DNA of 64,000 nucleotides from CBDCZI01 sp965224495 (GCA_965224495.1 CBDCZI010000015.1:1-64000), one strand, 5' to 3'; counted from the stretch's first letter, positions 18,364 to 28,419 are shown. Numbers and translations: made by a program. Notes: generated by a model not told the origin, from the sequence alone.

Positions 18364-19115
18364 AACAACAAATATCTCACTTCTTTGAAATTGTAAGCTG
18401 TAATATCTCCGTTCTTATCAATCAACAAACGACCATAAGCATCAATTCCTTTGATTGTACCAACAAATTCTCCGTTTTCATCTTCAAACCCAGACAAGCG
18501 GTCGAGACGGTACATGTTTTCTAAATACAGTTTTTCTAAAGATTTTTTATCTTCTTTTCTTAATAAAAAATGTTCGAAATTCTCGAGTAATACTTGTAAT
18601 ATATCATCAGGAAAGTGAGTTTGTTGCGTTTCTATCGCTAAAGACGTAGCGTGAGGAATTTCGAAATTTTCTTGGTTTACATTTAGCCCTATCCCTATAA
18701 CTGAAGAGTAAATTTCGTTTTTACGCAAATTATTCTCTATTAATATACCAGCTACTTTTTTATCGTTTATAAAAATATCATTCGGCCATTTGATCGTTGC
18801 CCTCGCTAAGGTATTTTCATTTATCGTTTTAACAATTGCTAAAGCCGTTACAAAATGCAAACGGAACTGTTCTAAAATAGGTAACTCCAAATCAAAAATA
18901 CCAATAGAAAAAGTAAGGTTCTTTCCTTGTTGGCTTTCCCAAACGCTACCTCGTTGCCCTCTCCCCTCCGTTTGGTTGGCAGTAATCACCACTTCTCCAT
19001 TAGACAACTGACCTTGTTGCAGACTTTGGGCTACAACACGATTGGTCGATGGACAATTTGGCAGATTTTGAATTGTTTTACCGACAAAATGGGTTTTTGG
19101 TGTAATATTGTACAA
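18360..19115 (-). CDS. birA: biotin--[acetyl-CoA-carboxylase] ligase
   Basis: Activates biotin with ATP and attaches it to the carrier domain of acetyl-CoA carboxylase. The 251-residue protein has the catalytic domain CPSTNRVVAQ, the biotinyl-AMP loop TEGRGQRGSVWES, IKWPNDIFINDKKVAGILIE and a small C-terminal domain, but no N-terminal repressor helix-turn-helix, so it is a class I ligase. The only available start is TTG 19115, immediately after an in-frame TAG; family members begin with the same LYNI..KT.F.GK segment, which supports it. Divergent from rsfS. Confidence 0.93.
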   Translation of the reverse strand: MYNITPKTHFVGKTIQNLPNCPSTNRVVAQSLQQGQLSNGEVVITANQTEGRGQRGSVWESQQGKNLTFSIGIFDLELPILEQFRLHFVTALAIVKTINENTLARATIKWPNDIFINDKKVAGILIENNLRKNEIYSSVIGIGLNVNQENFEIPHATSLAIETQQTHFPDDILQVLLENFEHFLLRKEDKKSLEKLYLENMYRLDRLSGFEDENGEFVGTIKGIDAYGRLLIDKNGDITAYNFKEVRYLLF

Positions 19116-19130
19116 CTATTGCTAACTTTG
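19096..19130 (+). promoter_or_regulatory. candidate rsfS-ftsH promoter
   Basis: TTTG at 19096-19099 and TAACTTTG at 19123-19130 with 23 bases between, upstream of rsfS on the plus strand. It lies across the start of birA, so the two divergent genes share very little regulatory space. Confidence 0.5.
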
Positions 19131-19207
19131 GGTTTATAATATACAAATGTACTAAATCGAAAGTTGATGAATAGAGATATTCCATCAATTTTATAAATAA
19201 AATAAAA

Positions 19208-19573
19208 ATGGGAAATGTTTCAAGTGATGCGTTAAGCACCTTAGTAGTAAAGGGATTACAAGACAAAAAAGGTCTTGATATTACTTTAATTAATTTAAAA
19301 GACATCCATCATGCAGTTTCTGATTATATGATCATTGCATCAGGTAGTTCAGACACACACGCTTCTTCTTTGGCTGACTCAGTAGAATTTGGAGTAAAAA
19401 AAGAAACTGGCGAGTTCCCTATCGCTAGAGAAGGAAAAAATAATGGACAATGGGTATTATTAGATTACGCTAATGTAGTTGTTCATATTTTCCAAAAAGA
19501 TACACGTGAATTTTATTCGTTAGAAAAACTTTGGGGAGACGGAAAAATCACTAAATTCGAAGATGAACAATAA
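19208..19573 (+). CDS. rsfS: ribosome silencing factor
   Basis: RsfS binds ribosomal protein uL14 and blocks subunit joining in starvation. The 121-residue protein shows the DUF143 core: LNTLVV-like start (LSTLVVKGLQDKKGLDITLINL), DYMIIASGSSDTHASSLAD, and the C-terminal GQWVLLDYANVVVHIFQ. It is followed 20 bases later by ftsH on the same strand, a gene order usual in Flavobacteriia (birA / rsfS-ftsH). Confidence 0.95.
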   Translation: MGNVSSDALSTLVVKGLQDKKGLDITLINLKDIHHAVSDYMIIASGSSDTHASSLADSVEFGVKKETGEFPIAREGKNNGQWVLLDYANVVVHIFQKDTREFYSLEKLWGDGKITKFEDEQ

Positions 19574-19592
19574 GTATTTTTAAAAAATTGTT

Positions 19593-21608
19593 ATGGAAGA
19601 GAAGAAAAACAAAAAAAAATTGATACCTACAAACCCTAAAATGGGTTTTAATCAGTTTTGGTTATTCGGTCTTGTAGGGATGGTATTGTTTTGGGTGGTT
19701 TTGAATGGCAAAGAAAGCCAAGAAGAATTATCAGAGAACAAATTTGTTTCTATTGCCAAAAGTGGTGATGTCAAAAGTATAGATATTCTTAATCGAAAGA
19801 TTGCTGAGGTCACGCTAAAGGCTGACGCTTTAGAAAAAGAAGAGTACAGTGAACTTAAAAAAGGCAAAAAGAAATTGATTGAAAAAGGACCTCATTTTAC
19901 TTACCAATTTGGTGATGTAGAGTCTTTTACTCGTCAGTACCAAGAAATACAAAGTAAACTGAAGGTTGAAGACCAATTTGAAGTTCATTACTTAGACCGA
20001 GAAGATTTCGGAAACATATTAATGGGTTGGTTGCCACTTATCTTAATCATCGTGATTTTCTTTTTCTTGATGAAAAGAATGTCAGGTGCAGGTGGTCCTG
20101 GTGGACAAATGTTCAATATTGGAAAATCAAAAGCTTCCTTATTTGACGCTACAAAAAACACAAAGGTATCTTTTGATGATGTTGCTGGTTTAGAAGAAGC
20201 AAAAGAAGAAATTAAAGAAATTGTTGATTTCTTAAAACACCCTGACAAATACACCAAATTGGGTGGTAAAATACCTAAAGGAGCGTTATTAGTAGGACCT
20301 CCCGGAACAGGAAAAACCTTATTAGCGAAAGCTGTCGCTGGAGAAGCGGGTGTTCCGTTTTTCTCTTTATCAGGTTCTGACTTTGTAGAAATGTTTGTTG
20401 GTGTTGGTGCCGCTCGTGTACGTGATTTATTCAAGCAAGCCAAAGAAAAAGCTCCTGCAATTATCTTTATTGATGAGATTGATGCTATTGGTCGTTCAAG
20501 AGGAAAAGGACAACAACCTGGTGGTTCAAACGACGAAAGAGAGAATACATTAAACTCTTTATTAGTTGAAATGGATGGTTTTGGTACTGATACCGGAATT
20601 ATTATTTTGGCAGCAACTAACCGTCCCGACGTATTAGACCAAGCGTTGTTACGTCCAGGTCGATTTGATAGACAAATTAGTATTGACAAACCAGACATTA
20701 CTGGTAGAGAACAAATTTTCAACGTTCACTTGAAACCCTTGTTGTTATCTGATAAAGTTGACCCTAAAAAATTAGCTGCTCAAACACCTGGTTTTGCTGG
20801 TGCTGAGATTATGAACGTTTGTAACGAAGCGGCTTTAATTGCTGCTCGTAGAAGTGCTGATAAAATTGGAATGCAAGATTTTCAAGATGCTGTTGATCGT
20901 GTAATTGGTGGTATTGAGAAGAAAACAAAAATCATTTCTCCTGAAGAAAGAGAAATTGTTGCTTACCATGAAGCAGGTCATGCTGTTACTGGTTGGTTCT
21001 TAGAACACGCCGACCCCTTAGTCAAAGTTAGTATTGTTCCAAGAGGAGCTGCGGCTTTAGGTTATGCTCAATATTTACCTAAAGAACAGTTTTTATACCA
21101 AACCGAACAGTTATTAGACACCATCTGTATGACTTTAGGTGGACGTGCTGCTGAAGAAATTATTTTCGGTAAAATATCTACTGGTGCTCAAAATGATTTA
21201 GAAAAAATCACTAAAATGGCTTACAGTATGGTGACTATCTACGGAATGAATGAACGAGTAGGTTTGCTGTCTTTCCATGATCCAAACAATGAATATTCTT
21301 TCCAAAAACCTTATTCAGACGCAACAGCTACTGTTATTGATGAAGAGGTTAAAAAGATAGTTGACAAAGCTTACCTCAGAACAAAAGCGTTATTAAATGA
21401 CAAAGCCGAAGAGTTAGAAAAAATCGCTAAAATCTTATTAGAAAAAGAAGTTATTTTCCAAAAAGATTTGATTGACTTAATAGGAAAACGACCTTTTGAT
21501 AAAGAAACTACTTACGGTGCTTTTGTTAATAAAGAAGAGTTAGCAAAACAGGAGTTGGAACCTACAATTAAAGAAGAAGAAGAAGAAACTACTTCAGAAG
21601 AAGTGTAG
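19593..21608 (+). CDS. ftsH: ATP-dependent zinc metalloprotease FtsH
   Basis: Membrane-bound AAA+ protease that extracts and degrades membrane and regulatory proteins. The 671 residues comprise TM1 (residues 20-37), a periplasmic domain, TM2 (about 142-162, NILMGWLPLILIIVIFFFL), the AAA module with Walker A GPPGTGKT near residue 236, Walker B FIDEIDAIGR and the pore loop, and the M41 domain with HEAGH near residue 459. The C-terminus is acidic. It is co-directional with rsfS and ends at a strong terminator. Confidence 0.97.
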   Translation: MEEKKNKKKLIPTNPKMGFNQFWLFGLVGMVLFWVVLNGKESQEELSENKFVSIAKSGDVKSIDILNRKIAEVTLKADALEKEEYSELKKGKKKLIEKGPHFTYQFGDVESFTRQYQEIQSKLKVEDQFEVHYLDREDFGNILMGWLPLILIIVIFFFLMKRMSGAGGPGGQMFNIGKSKASLFDATKNTKVSFDDVAGLEEAKEEIKEIVDFLKHPDKYTKLGGKIPKGALLVGPPGTGKTLLAKAVAGEAGVPFFSLSGSDFVEMFVGVGAARVRDLFKQAKEKAPAIIFIDEIDAIGRSRGKGQQPGGSNDERENTLNSLLVEMDGFGTDTGIIILAATNRPDVLDQALLRPGRFDRQISIDKPDITGREQIFNVHLKPLLLSDKVDPKKLAAQTPGFAGAEIMNVCNEAALIAARRSADKIGMQDFQDAVDRVIGGIEKKTKIISPEEREIVAYHEAGHAVTGWFLEHADPLVKVSIVPRGAAALGYAQYLPKEQFLYQTEQLLDTICMTLGGRAAEEIIFGKISTGAQNDLEKITKMAYSMVTIYGMNERVGLLSFHDPNNEYSFQKPYSDATATVIDEEVKKIVDKAYLRTKALLNDKAEELEKIAKILLEKEVIFQKDLIDLIGKRPFDKETTYGAFVNKEELAKQELEPTIKEEEEETTSEEV

Positions 21609-21627
21609 TTTTTGACTAATCTATTTA

Positions 21628-21661
21628 AAAGCCTGATTTTACACCTGTGAAATCAGGCTTT
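21628..21661 (+). terminator. intrinsic terminator after ftsH
   Basis: 12-bp perfect stem (21628-21639 with 21650-21661, AAAGCCTGATTT) with a 10-base loop, followed by TTGTTTTT. Confidence 0.88.
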
Positions 21662-21719
21662 TTGTTTTTCAACACCTCCACTATCAAAAAAAATACGTAG
21701 GTTAAGTAAAACATTAAAT

Positions 21720-22337
21720 ATGAAAATAAAATACAATTCCCCCGTCATTCTTACATACGCTTTAGTTTGTACTATTGTATTAATTCTCAGCCAGTCTTTA
21801 GGTGAGCGTTTCCAACAATATTTCATTCTTTACAATGGATTTAGTTTTAGTAACCCTGTAGATTATTTCCGTTTATTTTCTTACACCGCAGGACACGCCA
21901 ACTGGACACACTTGATAAGTAACTTTGCTCTTATCTTAGTGGTTGGACCAATGTTGGAGGAAAAATATGGTTCAAAATACCTACTGTTCATGATGCTAAT
22001 TACAGCATTTGTTTCAGGCATTACCAATCTTCTATTCTTTACAGATAATGCGCACGGAGCGAGTGGTATCGTATTTATGTTGGTCTTACTGAGTTCATTT
22101 ACCAGTTTCAAAAGCGGCAATATCCCATTAACCTTTGTATTAGTTTTTATATTATATATTGGAAAAGAAGTAATGCAATCTTTTGAGAGTGATAACATTT
22201 CTCAATTTGGACATATCATTGGAGGGCTTTGTGGTGGTTTTTTTGGTTTTCTTAATAGTAAACCAACACAAAAGATACCTTTAGAGAATAAAACTACAGC
22301 TATTGAAGAGGAGAAAATAGACGATATATATAATTAG
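21720..22337 (+). CDS. rhomboid family intramembrane serine protease
   Basis: Polytopic protease cleaving substrates within the membrane. 205 residues with about six hydrophobic segments. The catalytic serine is in HGASGIVFML (GxSG) and the catalytic histidine in the last helix (QFGHIIGGLCGGFFGFL); the L1 feature HANWTHLISNF matches the rhomboid HxxxxH-type segment. The C-terminal 30 residues are hydrophilic. Preceded by the ftsH terminator, so independently transcribed. Substrate unknown. Confidence 0.9.
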   Translation: MKIKYNSPVILTYALVCTIVLILSQSLGERFQQYFILYNGFSFSNPVDYFRLFSYTAGHANWTHLISNFALILVVGPMLEEKYGSKYLLFMMLITAFVSGITNLLFFTDNAHGASGIVFMLVLLSSFTSFKSGNIPLTFVLVFILYIGKEVMQSFESDNISQFGHIIGGLCGGFFGFLNSKPTQKIPLENKTTAIEEEKIDDIYN

Positions 22338-22425
22338 TCAAGAAAAAACTCATCGAATAATTAAAGAATTTGGCATCTTTTTTGAGCGATATGCTTAAAT
22401 TTATGGTATCATTAAAAACTGTAGT

Positions 22426-23784
22426 ATGTTTCAAAAATCACACACATTCAAATTTAGACACTTTTTTTTAGTCTTAGGACTTACTCTTTCGTCTTTTATT
22501 TCAATTTCACAAATACCAAGACCTGCCTTAGTTGGTTATTGGGAAAACTGGGGTACAATGAAATTGACAGATATTCACGAAAATTACAATATCATACAAA
22601 TAGCATTTGCTACTACGCAAGGTAGTTCGCTCTATGATATGGAGTTTAATCGACCTTATTGGTATACTAAAACGGCTTTCATAGCTGACGCACAAACTTT
22701 ACAAGCAGAAGGTAAAAAAATAATACTAAGCATTGGTGGAGCGACTGACCCTGTGCGTATTTCTAATCAAACAGAATACAATACTTTCGTTTCTTCTATG
22801 AAACAAATTATGGACGATTATGATTACCTTTTTGATGGTATAGACATCGATTTGGAGTCAACCTCTTTCAATTTTGGTGCATGGACAATGGCAAGTTTGT
22901 CAGACGAACAAGATTATTTAGTCGAAGCTATCCGTGAATTAATGGCTTATTACCAAGCTGAAAAAGGTCAAAAACTATTATTAACGATGGCTCCTGAATC
23001 TATCTACTTAGTTGGTGCATTAAGTAATACGCAACTAAACAGTTACAATGGAGGTGCGATGTTACCTATTATCGGAGAACTGGAGGATGAAATTGATTTA
23101 CTCCACGTACAATATTACAACGCCAACGAATCTATTGCAATTGATGGAGGTCTGTACCAAGAAGGCACGGGAGATTACCTTACAGCTGTTACCGAATCTA
23201 TAATAAAAGGATTTACTTTATTAGGTGGTAAAGGCACTTATTATGGAATTGACGCAAACAAAGTGGCTATTGGTTTACCTGCTGGTCAGTGTTCGGGCGG
23301 TGGTGGTTATGTTGCTCCTGCAGAAGTAACTAAGGCAGTGAAATACTTGAGAGGAGAAATACCTAAACCATCAGGATGGAACTACACCTTACTATCTTCT
23401 TACCCAGACTTGGCAGGACTAATGACTTGGTCAGTCAATAAGGACATGGCTCTTACCACAGAGATTAACGGAACACAGGTTAGTTGTAGTGGAGAATGGA
23501 CTTTTGCTGATGGCTTCAAAGATGCCTTTCCAGAAGATGTTGTTTTTGGTTTAGCTAACAATTCAAAAGAAGAAACTTTTTCTATATCTCCTAATCCTAC
23601 AACAAATAACATTCGTATTTTCTCTGAAAAAACAATTTCAGATGTAATTATATATTCTATATTAGGAGAAAAAATAGAAACAATAAAACTACCTTTATCA
23701 GGGGTTATTGACCTTTCTACTTATAAAAAAGGTGTTTATTTAATAGAAATTAATGGTAATGTACAACGCCTAGTGAAGCAATAA
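22426..23784 (+). CDS. T9SS-exported GH18 chitinase-like protein
   Basis: Secreted glycoside hydrolase family 18 protein, 452 residues. A cleavable N-terminal signal (ending ISISQ) is followed by a TIM barrel with KIILSIGGAT (SxGG motif, residues 100-107) and the catalytic signature DGIDIDLES with acid E144. The C-terminal 75 residues form a type A T9SS sorting domain (FSISPNPTTNNIRIF...YKKGVYLIEING), so it leaves the cell through the gliding-associated secretion system. Chitin or GlcNAc polymers are the usual GH18 substrates. A strong terminator follows. Confidence 0.92.
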   Translation: MFQKSHTFKFRHFFLVLGLTLSSFISISQIPRPALVGYWENWGTMKLTDIHENYNIIQIAFATTQGSSLYDMEFNRPYWYTKTAFIADAQTLQAEGKKIILSIGGATDPVRISNQTEYNTFVSSMKQIMDDYDYLFDGIDIDLESTSFNFGAWTMASLSDEQDYLVEAIRELMAYYQAEKGQKLLLTMAPESIYLVGALSNTQLNSYNGGAMLPIIGELEDEIDLLHVQYYNANESIAIDGGLYQEGTGDYLTAVTESIIKGFTLLGGKGTYYGIDANKVAIGLPAGQCSGGGGYVAPAEVTKAVKYLRGEIPKPSGWNYTLLSSYPDLAGLMTWSVNKDMALTTEINGTQVSCSGEWTFADGFKDAFPEDVVFGLANNSKEETFSISPNPTTNNIRIFSEKTISDVIIYSILGEKIETIKLPLSGVIDLSTYKKGVYLIEINGNVQRLVKQ

Positions 23785-23798
23785 CTCATTTCAATTAC

Positions 23799-23844
23799 AA
23801 AAAAGGTCTTGTTTACTTCTCTGAAGGAAAACAAGACCTTTTTT
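23799..23844 (+). terminator. intrinsic terminator after the GH18 gene
   Basis: 16-bp perfect stem (23799-23814 with 23829-23844, core AAGGTCTTGTTT) with a 14-base loop and a T-rich tail. Confidence 0.9.
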
Positions 23845-23933
23845 TGTTTATCTATTTTTCAAAGAACTAAATTCCAGCAGTAAGTGTTGGATAAAAAATG
23901 TAACTTTGTACTTACACTCCGAGCAATTTTGTT

Positions 23934-25949
23934 ATGATGCAAGAACCTTTAAAACCAATCACCGATTGGTTACCTATCACTAAAAAAGAAGTTGAAAAAC
24001 GTGGTTGGGGTGAATTAGATGTTATTCTCATTTCGGGAGACGCCTATGTTGATCATCCTTCTTTTGGAACAGCTGTAATCGGTCGTATTATAGAAAGTGA
24101 AGGCTATAAAATTGCAATTATCCCTCAACCCAACTGGCAAGATGACTTAAGGGATTTCAAAAAACTGGGTAAACCTAAGTATTTTTTCGGAGTGACTTCC
24201 GGGTGTATGGATTCGATGGTCAATCACTATACGGCAAGTAAACGGAGAAGAAAAGATGATGCTTACACGCCTGGAGGACTAAAAGGACACCGTCCAGATT
24301 ATGCAACCATCATTTACACGAAAATATTAAAAGAACTTTACCCTGACGTACCTGTCTTGATTGGAGGAATAGAGGCGTCTTTACGTCGTGTGACTCATTA
24401 TGATTATTGGTCAGACAAACTGATGCCTACTATTTTAGAAACCAGTGGGGCAGATTTATTGGTTTACGGAATGGGTGAACAACCTCTTCGTGAAGTCTTG
24501 CGGTTACTGAAAAAAGGCGTGCCTTTTCATCAATTAACAACCATTCCTCAAACGGCAATTATGCGTCCTTTGGAAGATGGATTACCTAAAAATAAAATTT
24601 GGACGGATTTAGAATTAAACTCTCACGAAGACTGTTTGAAAGAAAAACGTGCTTACGCCTCTAATTTCAAACACGTAGAGCAAGAATCCAACAAAACATT
24701 TGCAGATAGAATATACCAACAAACAGGTGACAAAAATCTAATCATAAACCCTCCTTACCGTACAATGACAGAAAAGGAAATTGATTACTCTTTCGATTTA
24801 CCTTACACACGTTTACCCCATCCAAAGTACAGAAATAGAGGTACTATTCCTTCTTACGAAATGATAAAATTTTCTATCAATATGCATAGAGGTTGTTTTG
24901 GAGGATGTAGTTTTTGCACCATTTCTGCCCATCAAGGAAAGTTTATCGCCAGTCGTTCGCAAGATTCTATTTTGAAAGAAGTGGACCAAGTAACTGAAAT
25001 GCCTGATTTCAAAGGTTACATTTCCGATTTAGGAGGTCCTTCGGCAAATATGTACAAGTTAGAAGGAATTGATATGTCTATTTGTGACAAATGTGTCAGT
25101 CCGTCGTGTATTCACCCTGTGATTTGTAGTAATTTGGATACCAACCACAGCCAAATGACTGCACTTTATAAAAAAGTAGATAGTCACCCAAAAGTAAAAA
25201 AAGCCTTTGTCGGAAGTGGTATTCGTTATGATTTATTAACCAAAAGTTACAATAAAAAAGGAGACGATTCTTTGATGCCTTACATGGAGCAATTACTTCG
25301 TCGTCACGTATCGGGAAGGTTAAAAGTTGCTCCTGAGCATACAGCCCCTGAAACATTGAAAATCATGCGTAAACCTTCTTTTGAGCATTTCAAAGAGTTT
25401 ACAAAAATGTACCATAAGATTGATACCAAATACGAATTGAATCAACAGTTGATTCCTTATTTCATTTCTAGTCACCCTGGTTGTAACCAAGAGGACATGG
25501 CAAATTTGGCTGCTGAGACCAAAGAATTAGGCTTTAAATTAGAACAAGTACAAGATTTCACCCCCACACCAATGACTGTAGCAACGGTAATGTACTATTC
25601 AGGTTTTCATCCATACACAATGCGAGAGTACACCACGCCAAAAACCAAACAAGAGAAACAAGACCAACACCGTTATTTCTTTTGGTACAAACAAGAAAAC
25701 AAGGATTGGATTAGAAAACAGTTAACCAAAGCCAAACGATTGGATTTGTTAGACCGTTTATTGAAGCCGACAAACAAAAAACAGCAGAATAACCAACCGA
25801 TAAACAAAGGAGGTTCAAACAATAACAAACATAAAAAAAACGAACCAAAAGCTGAATTCAACCCTAAAAGCAAAGCACAGCGAGTAGGGAAATCACGACC
25901 TGATGGTGCGAAAAAATCTCGTTTTAAAAGTAAAAAACGAAGAGTTTAA
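23934..25949 (+). CDS. ygiQ: YgiQ family radical SAM protein
   Basis: Large radical-SAM enzyme of unresolved function that is widespread in bacteria. The 671 residues include an N-terminal B12-binding-like domain (VILISGDAYVDHPSFG), then the cluster motif CxxxCxxC at residues 321-328 (RGCFGGCSFC) and the YgiQ-specific central region with extra cysteines (ICDKCVSPSCIHPVICSN). The last 60 residues are a lysine/asparagine-rich disordered tail. A TAACTTTG box at 23901-23908 lies 25 bases upstream of the start, and a 38-bp palindromic terminator follows. Confidence 0.94.
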   Translation: MMQEPLKPITDWLPITKKEVEKRGWGELDVILISGDAYVDHPSFGTAVIGRIIESEGYKIAIIPQPNWQDDLRDFKKLGKPKYFFGVTSGCMDSMVNHYTASKRRRKDDAYTPGGLKGHRPDYATIIYTKILKELYPDVPVLIGGIEASLRRVTHYDYWSDKLMPTILETSGADLLVYGMGEQPLREVLRLLKKGVPFHQLTTIPQTAIMRPLEDGLPKNKIWTDLELNSHEDCLKEKRAYASNFKHVEQESNKTFADRIYQQTGDKNLIINPPYRTMTEKEIDYSFDLPYTRLPHPKYRNRGTIPSYEMIKFSINMHRGCFGGCSFCTISAHQGKFIASRSQDSILKEVDQVTEMPDFKGYISDLGGPSANMYKLEGIDMSICDKCVSPSCIHPVICSNLDTNHSQMTALYKKVDSHPKVKKAFVGSGIRYDLLTKSYNKKGDDSLMPYMEQLLRRHVSGRLKVAPEHTAPETLKIMRKPSFEHFKEFTKMYHKIDTKYELNQQLIPYFISSHPGCNQEDMANLAAETKELGFKLEQVQDFTPTPMTVATVMYYSGFHPYTMREYTTPKTKQEKQDQHRYFFWYKQENKDWIRKQLTKAKRLDLLDRLLKPTNKKQQNNQPINKGGSNNNKHKKNEPKAEFNPKSKAQRVGKSRPDGAKKSRFKSKKRRV

Positions 25950-25967
25950 TACGTTTAGCTAAAACAA

Positions 25968-26005
25968 AAAAAGAGCCAACTATCAGCTGATAGTTGGCTC
26001 TTTTT
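25968..26005. terminator. bidirectional terminator, perfect 38-bp palindrome
   Basis: Perfect inverted repeat AAAAAGAGCCAACTATCAG and its complement with no spacer, ending in T5. It separates the convergent ygiQ and DEAD-box helicase genes and can stop both. Confidence 0.9.
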
Positions 26006-26024
26006 GTTTTATAAGATTTGTTAT

Positions 26025-27353
26025 TTAATCTTCTGAACGTCTTCTTGGGCTACGGTTAGAACTACTTCGTCTTTGTCCGCCGTTACTTCCACCATTACCT
26101 GATTTTCGCTCACTGTTTCGGTCTCCACCTCCTTTATACGAGCGTCCGTTTCCTCCACCCCCATTTCTTGGTCGTCTTGAGTTACCTCCACCTCTTCTTG
26201 GCTCTTCCTTTTCAGGTTTACCACTTGGCTCAAATCCTTTTAATATTTCAACCTCTAATTTTTGATTCAACAATTTCTCTATCGCTTTTTGGAAAGCTAC
26301 TTCATCAGAAGACACCAATGAAATTGCCTCTCCACTTGCTCCAGCACGACCTGTACGACCAATACGGTGTACATAATCTTCAGGTACATTTGGTAATTCA
26401 AAGTTAATCACATGAGGTAACAAAGGAATATCTAACCCACGTGCCGCAATATCTGTAGCTACTAAAACACGAACAGTTCCTTTTTTGAAACCCTCCAATG
26501 CTTTTGTTCTTGCATTTTGTGATTTGTTTCCGTGAATCGCCGCTGAAGTAATCCCGTTTTTCACTAACTTTTCGCTCAAACGATTTGCTCCGTGCTTCGT
26601 TCTTGTAAAAACTAATACTTGTTGCCAATCTCCATCATCAATCAACTTGATGGCTAAAGCTGGCTTTCTACCTTTATCTACGTGGTAAACTTTTTGATCA
26701 ACACGCTCTGCTGTTGTGTTTTGAGGTGCTGCCTCTACAGAAACAGGGTTTGATAAAATCCCATTAGCCAAACGCTTAATCTCTTTTGAGAAAGTTGCTG
26801 AGAACAATAAATTTTGTCTTTTTTCTGGCATCAACTTCAATATCTTATTGATATCTCGTTGAAATCCCATATCCAACATACGGTCAGCCTCATCTAAAAC
26901 TAAAATCTCAACTTCTGCTAAAGAAAATACTTTTTGACTATGCAAATCAAGTAAACGACCTGGTGTGGCTACCAAAATATCAACTCCTTGTCGTAATGTT
27001 TTGATTTGAGGATTTGCATTGACTCCTCCAAAAATAACGGTTGAGCGAATATCTAAATGCTTACTGTATTCTTTTACGTTTTCAAAAATCTGAGCAGCCA
27101 ACTCTCTCGTTGGTGTCAATATTAATGAACGAACGGGTCTTTTTCTTAAATTTTGTTTTTGTGAAAGCAACTGTAAAATAGGCAAAACAAACCCTGCTGT
27201 TTTCCCTGTTCCTGTTTGTGCTGACGCCAACACGTCTTTTCCTTGTAAAACTAAAGGAATTGCTTTTGCTTGGATTACAGATGGCTCTGTATATCCTTTT
27301 TCATCGATTGCTTTTAATAAAGCGTCCGATAAACCTAATGACTTAAATGACAT
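26025..27353 (-). CDS. DEAD-box ATP-dependent RNA helicase
   Basis: RhlE/DeaD-type helicase for RNA remodelling, likely ribosome assembly or cold adaptation. The 442 residues show the Q motif (IQAKAIPLVLQGKDVL), Walker A AQTGTGKTA, PTRELA, DEAD (LVLDEADRMLD), SAT and the C-terminal HRIGRTGRAG. The last 70 residues are a Gly/Arg/Ser-rich tail (RRGGGNSRRPRNGGGG) for non-specific RNA binding. A TATCTTTG box at 27468-27461 on the minus strand implies a leader of roughly 100 bases. Confidence 0.94.
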   Translation of the reverse strand: MSFKSLGLSDALLKAIDEKGYTEPSVIQAKAIPLVLQGKDVLASAQTGTGKTAGFVLPILQLLSQKQNLRKRPVRSLILTPTRELAAQIFENVKEYSKHLDIRSTVIFGGVNANPQIKTLRQGVDILVATPGRLLDLHSQKVFSLAEVEILVLDEADRMLDMGFQRDINKILKLMPEKRQNLLFSATFSKEIKRLANGILSNPVSVEAAPQNTTAERVDQKVYHVDKGRKPALAIKLIDDGDWQQVLVFTRTKHGANRLSEKLVKNGITSAAIHGNKSQNARTKALEGFKKGTVRVLVATDIAARGLDIPLLPHVINFELPNVPEDYVHRIGRTGRAGASGEAISLVSSDEVAFQKAIEKLLNQKLEVEILKGFEPSGKPEKEEPRRGGGNSRRPRNGGGGNGRSYKGGGDRNSERKSGNGGSNGGQRRSSSNRSPRRRSED

Positions 27354-27460
27354 ATTTTTTGTGTAGTATAGCCTATAACAAGTACAGTTATACGCTACAT
27401 ATTTTGAAATCCCTCTAAGCTTAATTATAGATGGATATGTGTACTTTTCAAATTATACTA

Positions 27461-27468
27461 CAAAGATA
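27461..27468 (-). promoter_or_regulatory. candidate -7 box of the DEAD-box helicase gene
   Basis: TATCTTTG on the minus strand (TAnnTTTG consensus), about 108 bases before the start codon. No clear TTG at the right distance upstream, so the call rests on the -7 box alone. Confidence 0.4.
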
Positions 27469-27621
27469 CACCTAATAGTTGACTTAGTGAAATAGTGTAT
27501 TAAGTTCGGTCTTAATACTTTACCGTTTTCATTTCTCGTTTCAAAACTCACCAAGTAAAAAAAGACACGACTTCAATGCCCTCCCATAACGGATACCTAA
27601 GCTGTCTTCTGTCAATGTGCA

Positions 27622-28419
27622 CTAAATTATTTGCTTATTTTGACGCTTTCTCCACTTTCGAATACCCCAAATTAAACCTATACCAAGAATAATAAATGGC
27701 CAAACATTTACTAAAAATACAAAAAACAGAATCAAATTTCGCCATCCATTTCTAAATCCATTACCAAAATCATTACCTATTATGACTGCTTTAGGTATTT
27801 CTTGGTAAAAGCTAATTGTTAAAGTCGAAAAAGACACTTTACTTTTCATATATTTCAACCGACCTTCTATTGATTCTATGACTGAACGAAGTTCGCCTAT
27901 TTGTCTTTCCACTTCTAATATCTCCGAAACGGTATTCGCTTTTGTTAAAATCTCTAAATACCGTTTTTCAAGTTCTTTTTTTGTTTTTAAGCGTGCCTCT
28001 ACATCTAAAAACTCCTCCGTCACATCTTTAATCTCTATATCTTTCGTATCAAACTGTGTAACCTCTTTAGTCGCTTCTTGCAATAACAGATCAAAGTTTT
28101 TAGCAGGTACTCTCACCACTATTGTCTGACTTATTTTTTCTGAATACTTATCTTCTCTATCTGACGACACATACCCTTTGTTCTTTACTACCGCTTCTAA
28201 AACAAGCTCACGAGTTGTTTTAATAGAGTTTGTTTCGAAAGAAACCCTACCTTCTTTAATTAGTTTTCGCTCTATTTCTATCGTTTCAGAGGAAACCCCA
28301 TCTCCTGACGACGCTTCTGTCGTGTAACTCTCTTCGGTGCTAAATGACGCTTCTTTTTGCGATGATTGACAACTTAATAAAAAATAAAAAACAGAAGTTA
28401 TTAATAAAATATGTTTCAT
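27622..28419 (-). CDS. DUF4349 domain-containing lipoprotein
   Basis: 265-residue predicted lipoprotein: signal MKHILLITSVFYFLLSC with the lipobox cysteine at 17, then a Ser/Glu-rich linker. Residues 50-230 match the DUF4349 pattern: a beta-rich segment (VKNKGYVSSDREDKYSEK), VVRVPAKNFDLLL, an extended coiled coil (ARLKTKKELEKRYLEILTKA...ILEVERQIGELRSVIESIEGRLKYMKSK), and a C-terminal transmembrane helix (NLILFFVFLVNVWPFIILGI) with a basic cytoplasmic end. No enzymatic role is known for the family. Confidence 0.85.
   Translation of the reverse strand: MKHILLITSVFYFLLSCQSSQKEASFSTEESYTTEASSGDGVSSETIEIERKLIKEGRVSFETNSIKTTRELVLEAVVKNKGYVSSDREDKYSEKISQTIVVRVPAKNFDLLLQEATKEVTQFDTKDIEIKDVTEEFLDVEARLKTKKELEKRYLEILTKANTVSEILEVERQIGELRSVIESIEGRLKYMKSKVSFSTLTISFYQEIPKAVIIGNDFGNGFRNGWRNLILFFVFLVNVWPFIILGIGLIWGIRKWRKRQNKQII

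Noticed and set aside
19988..20722. 244-codon minus-strand frame opposite ftsH
   Set aside because: Antisense shadow of a highly conserved gene; no signal, motif or start context.
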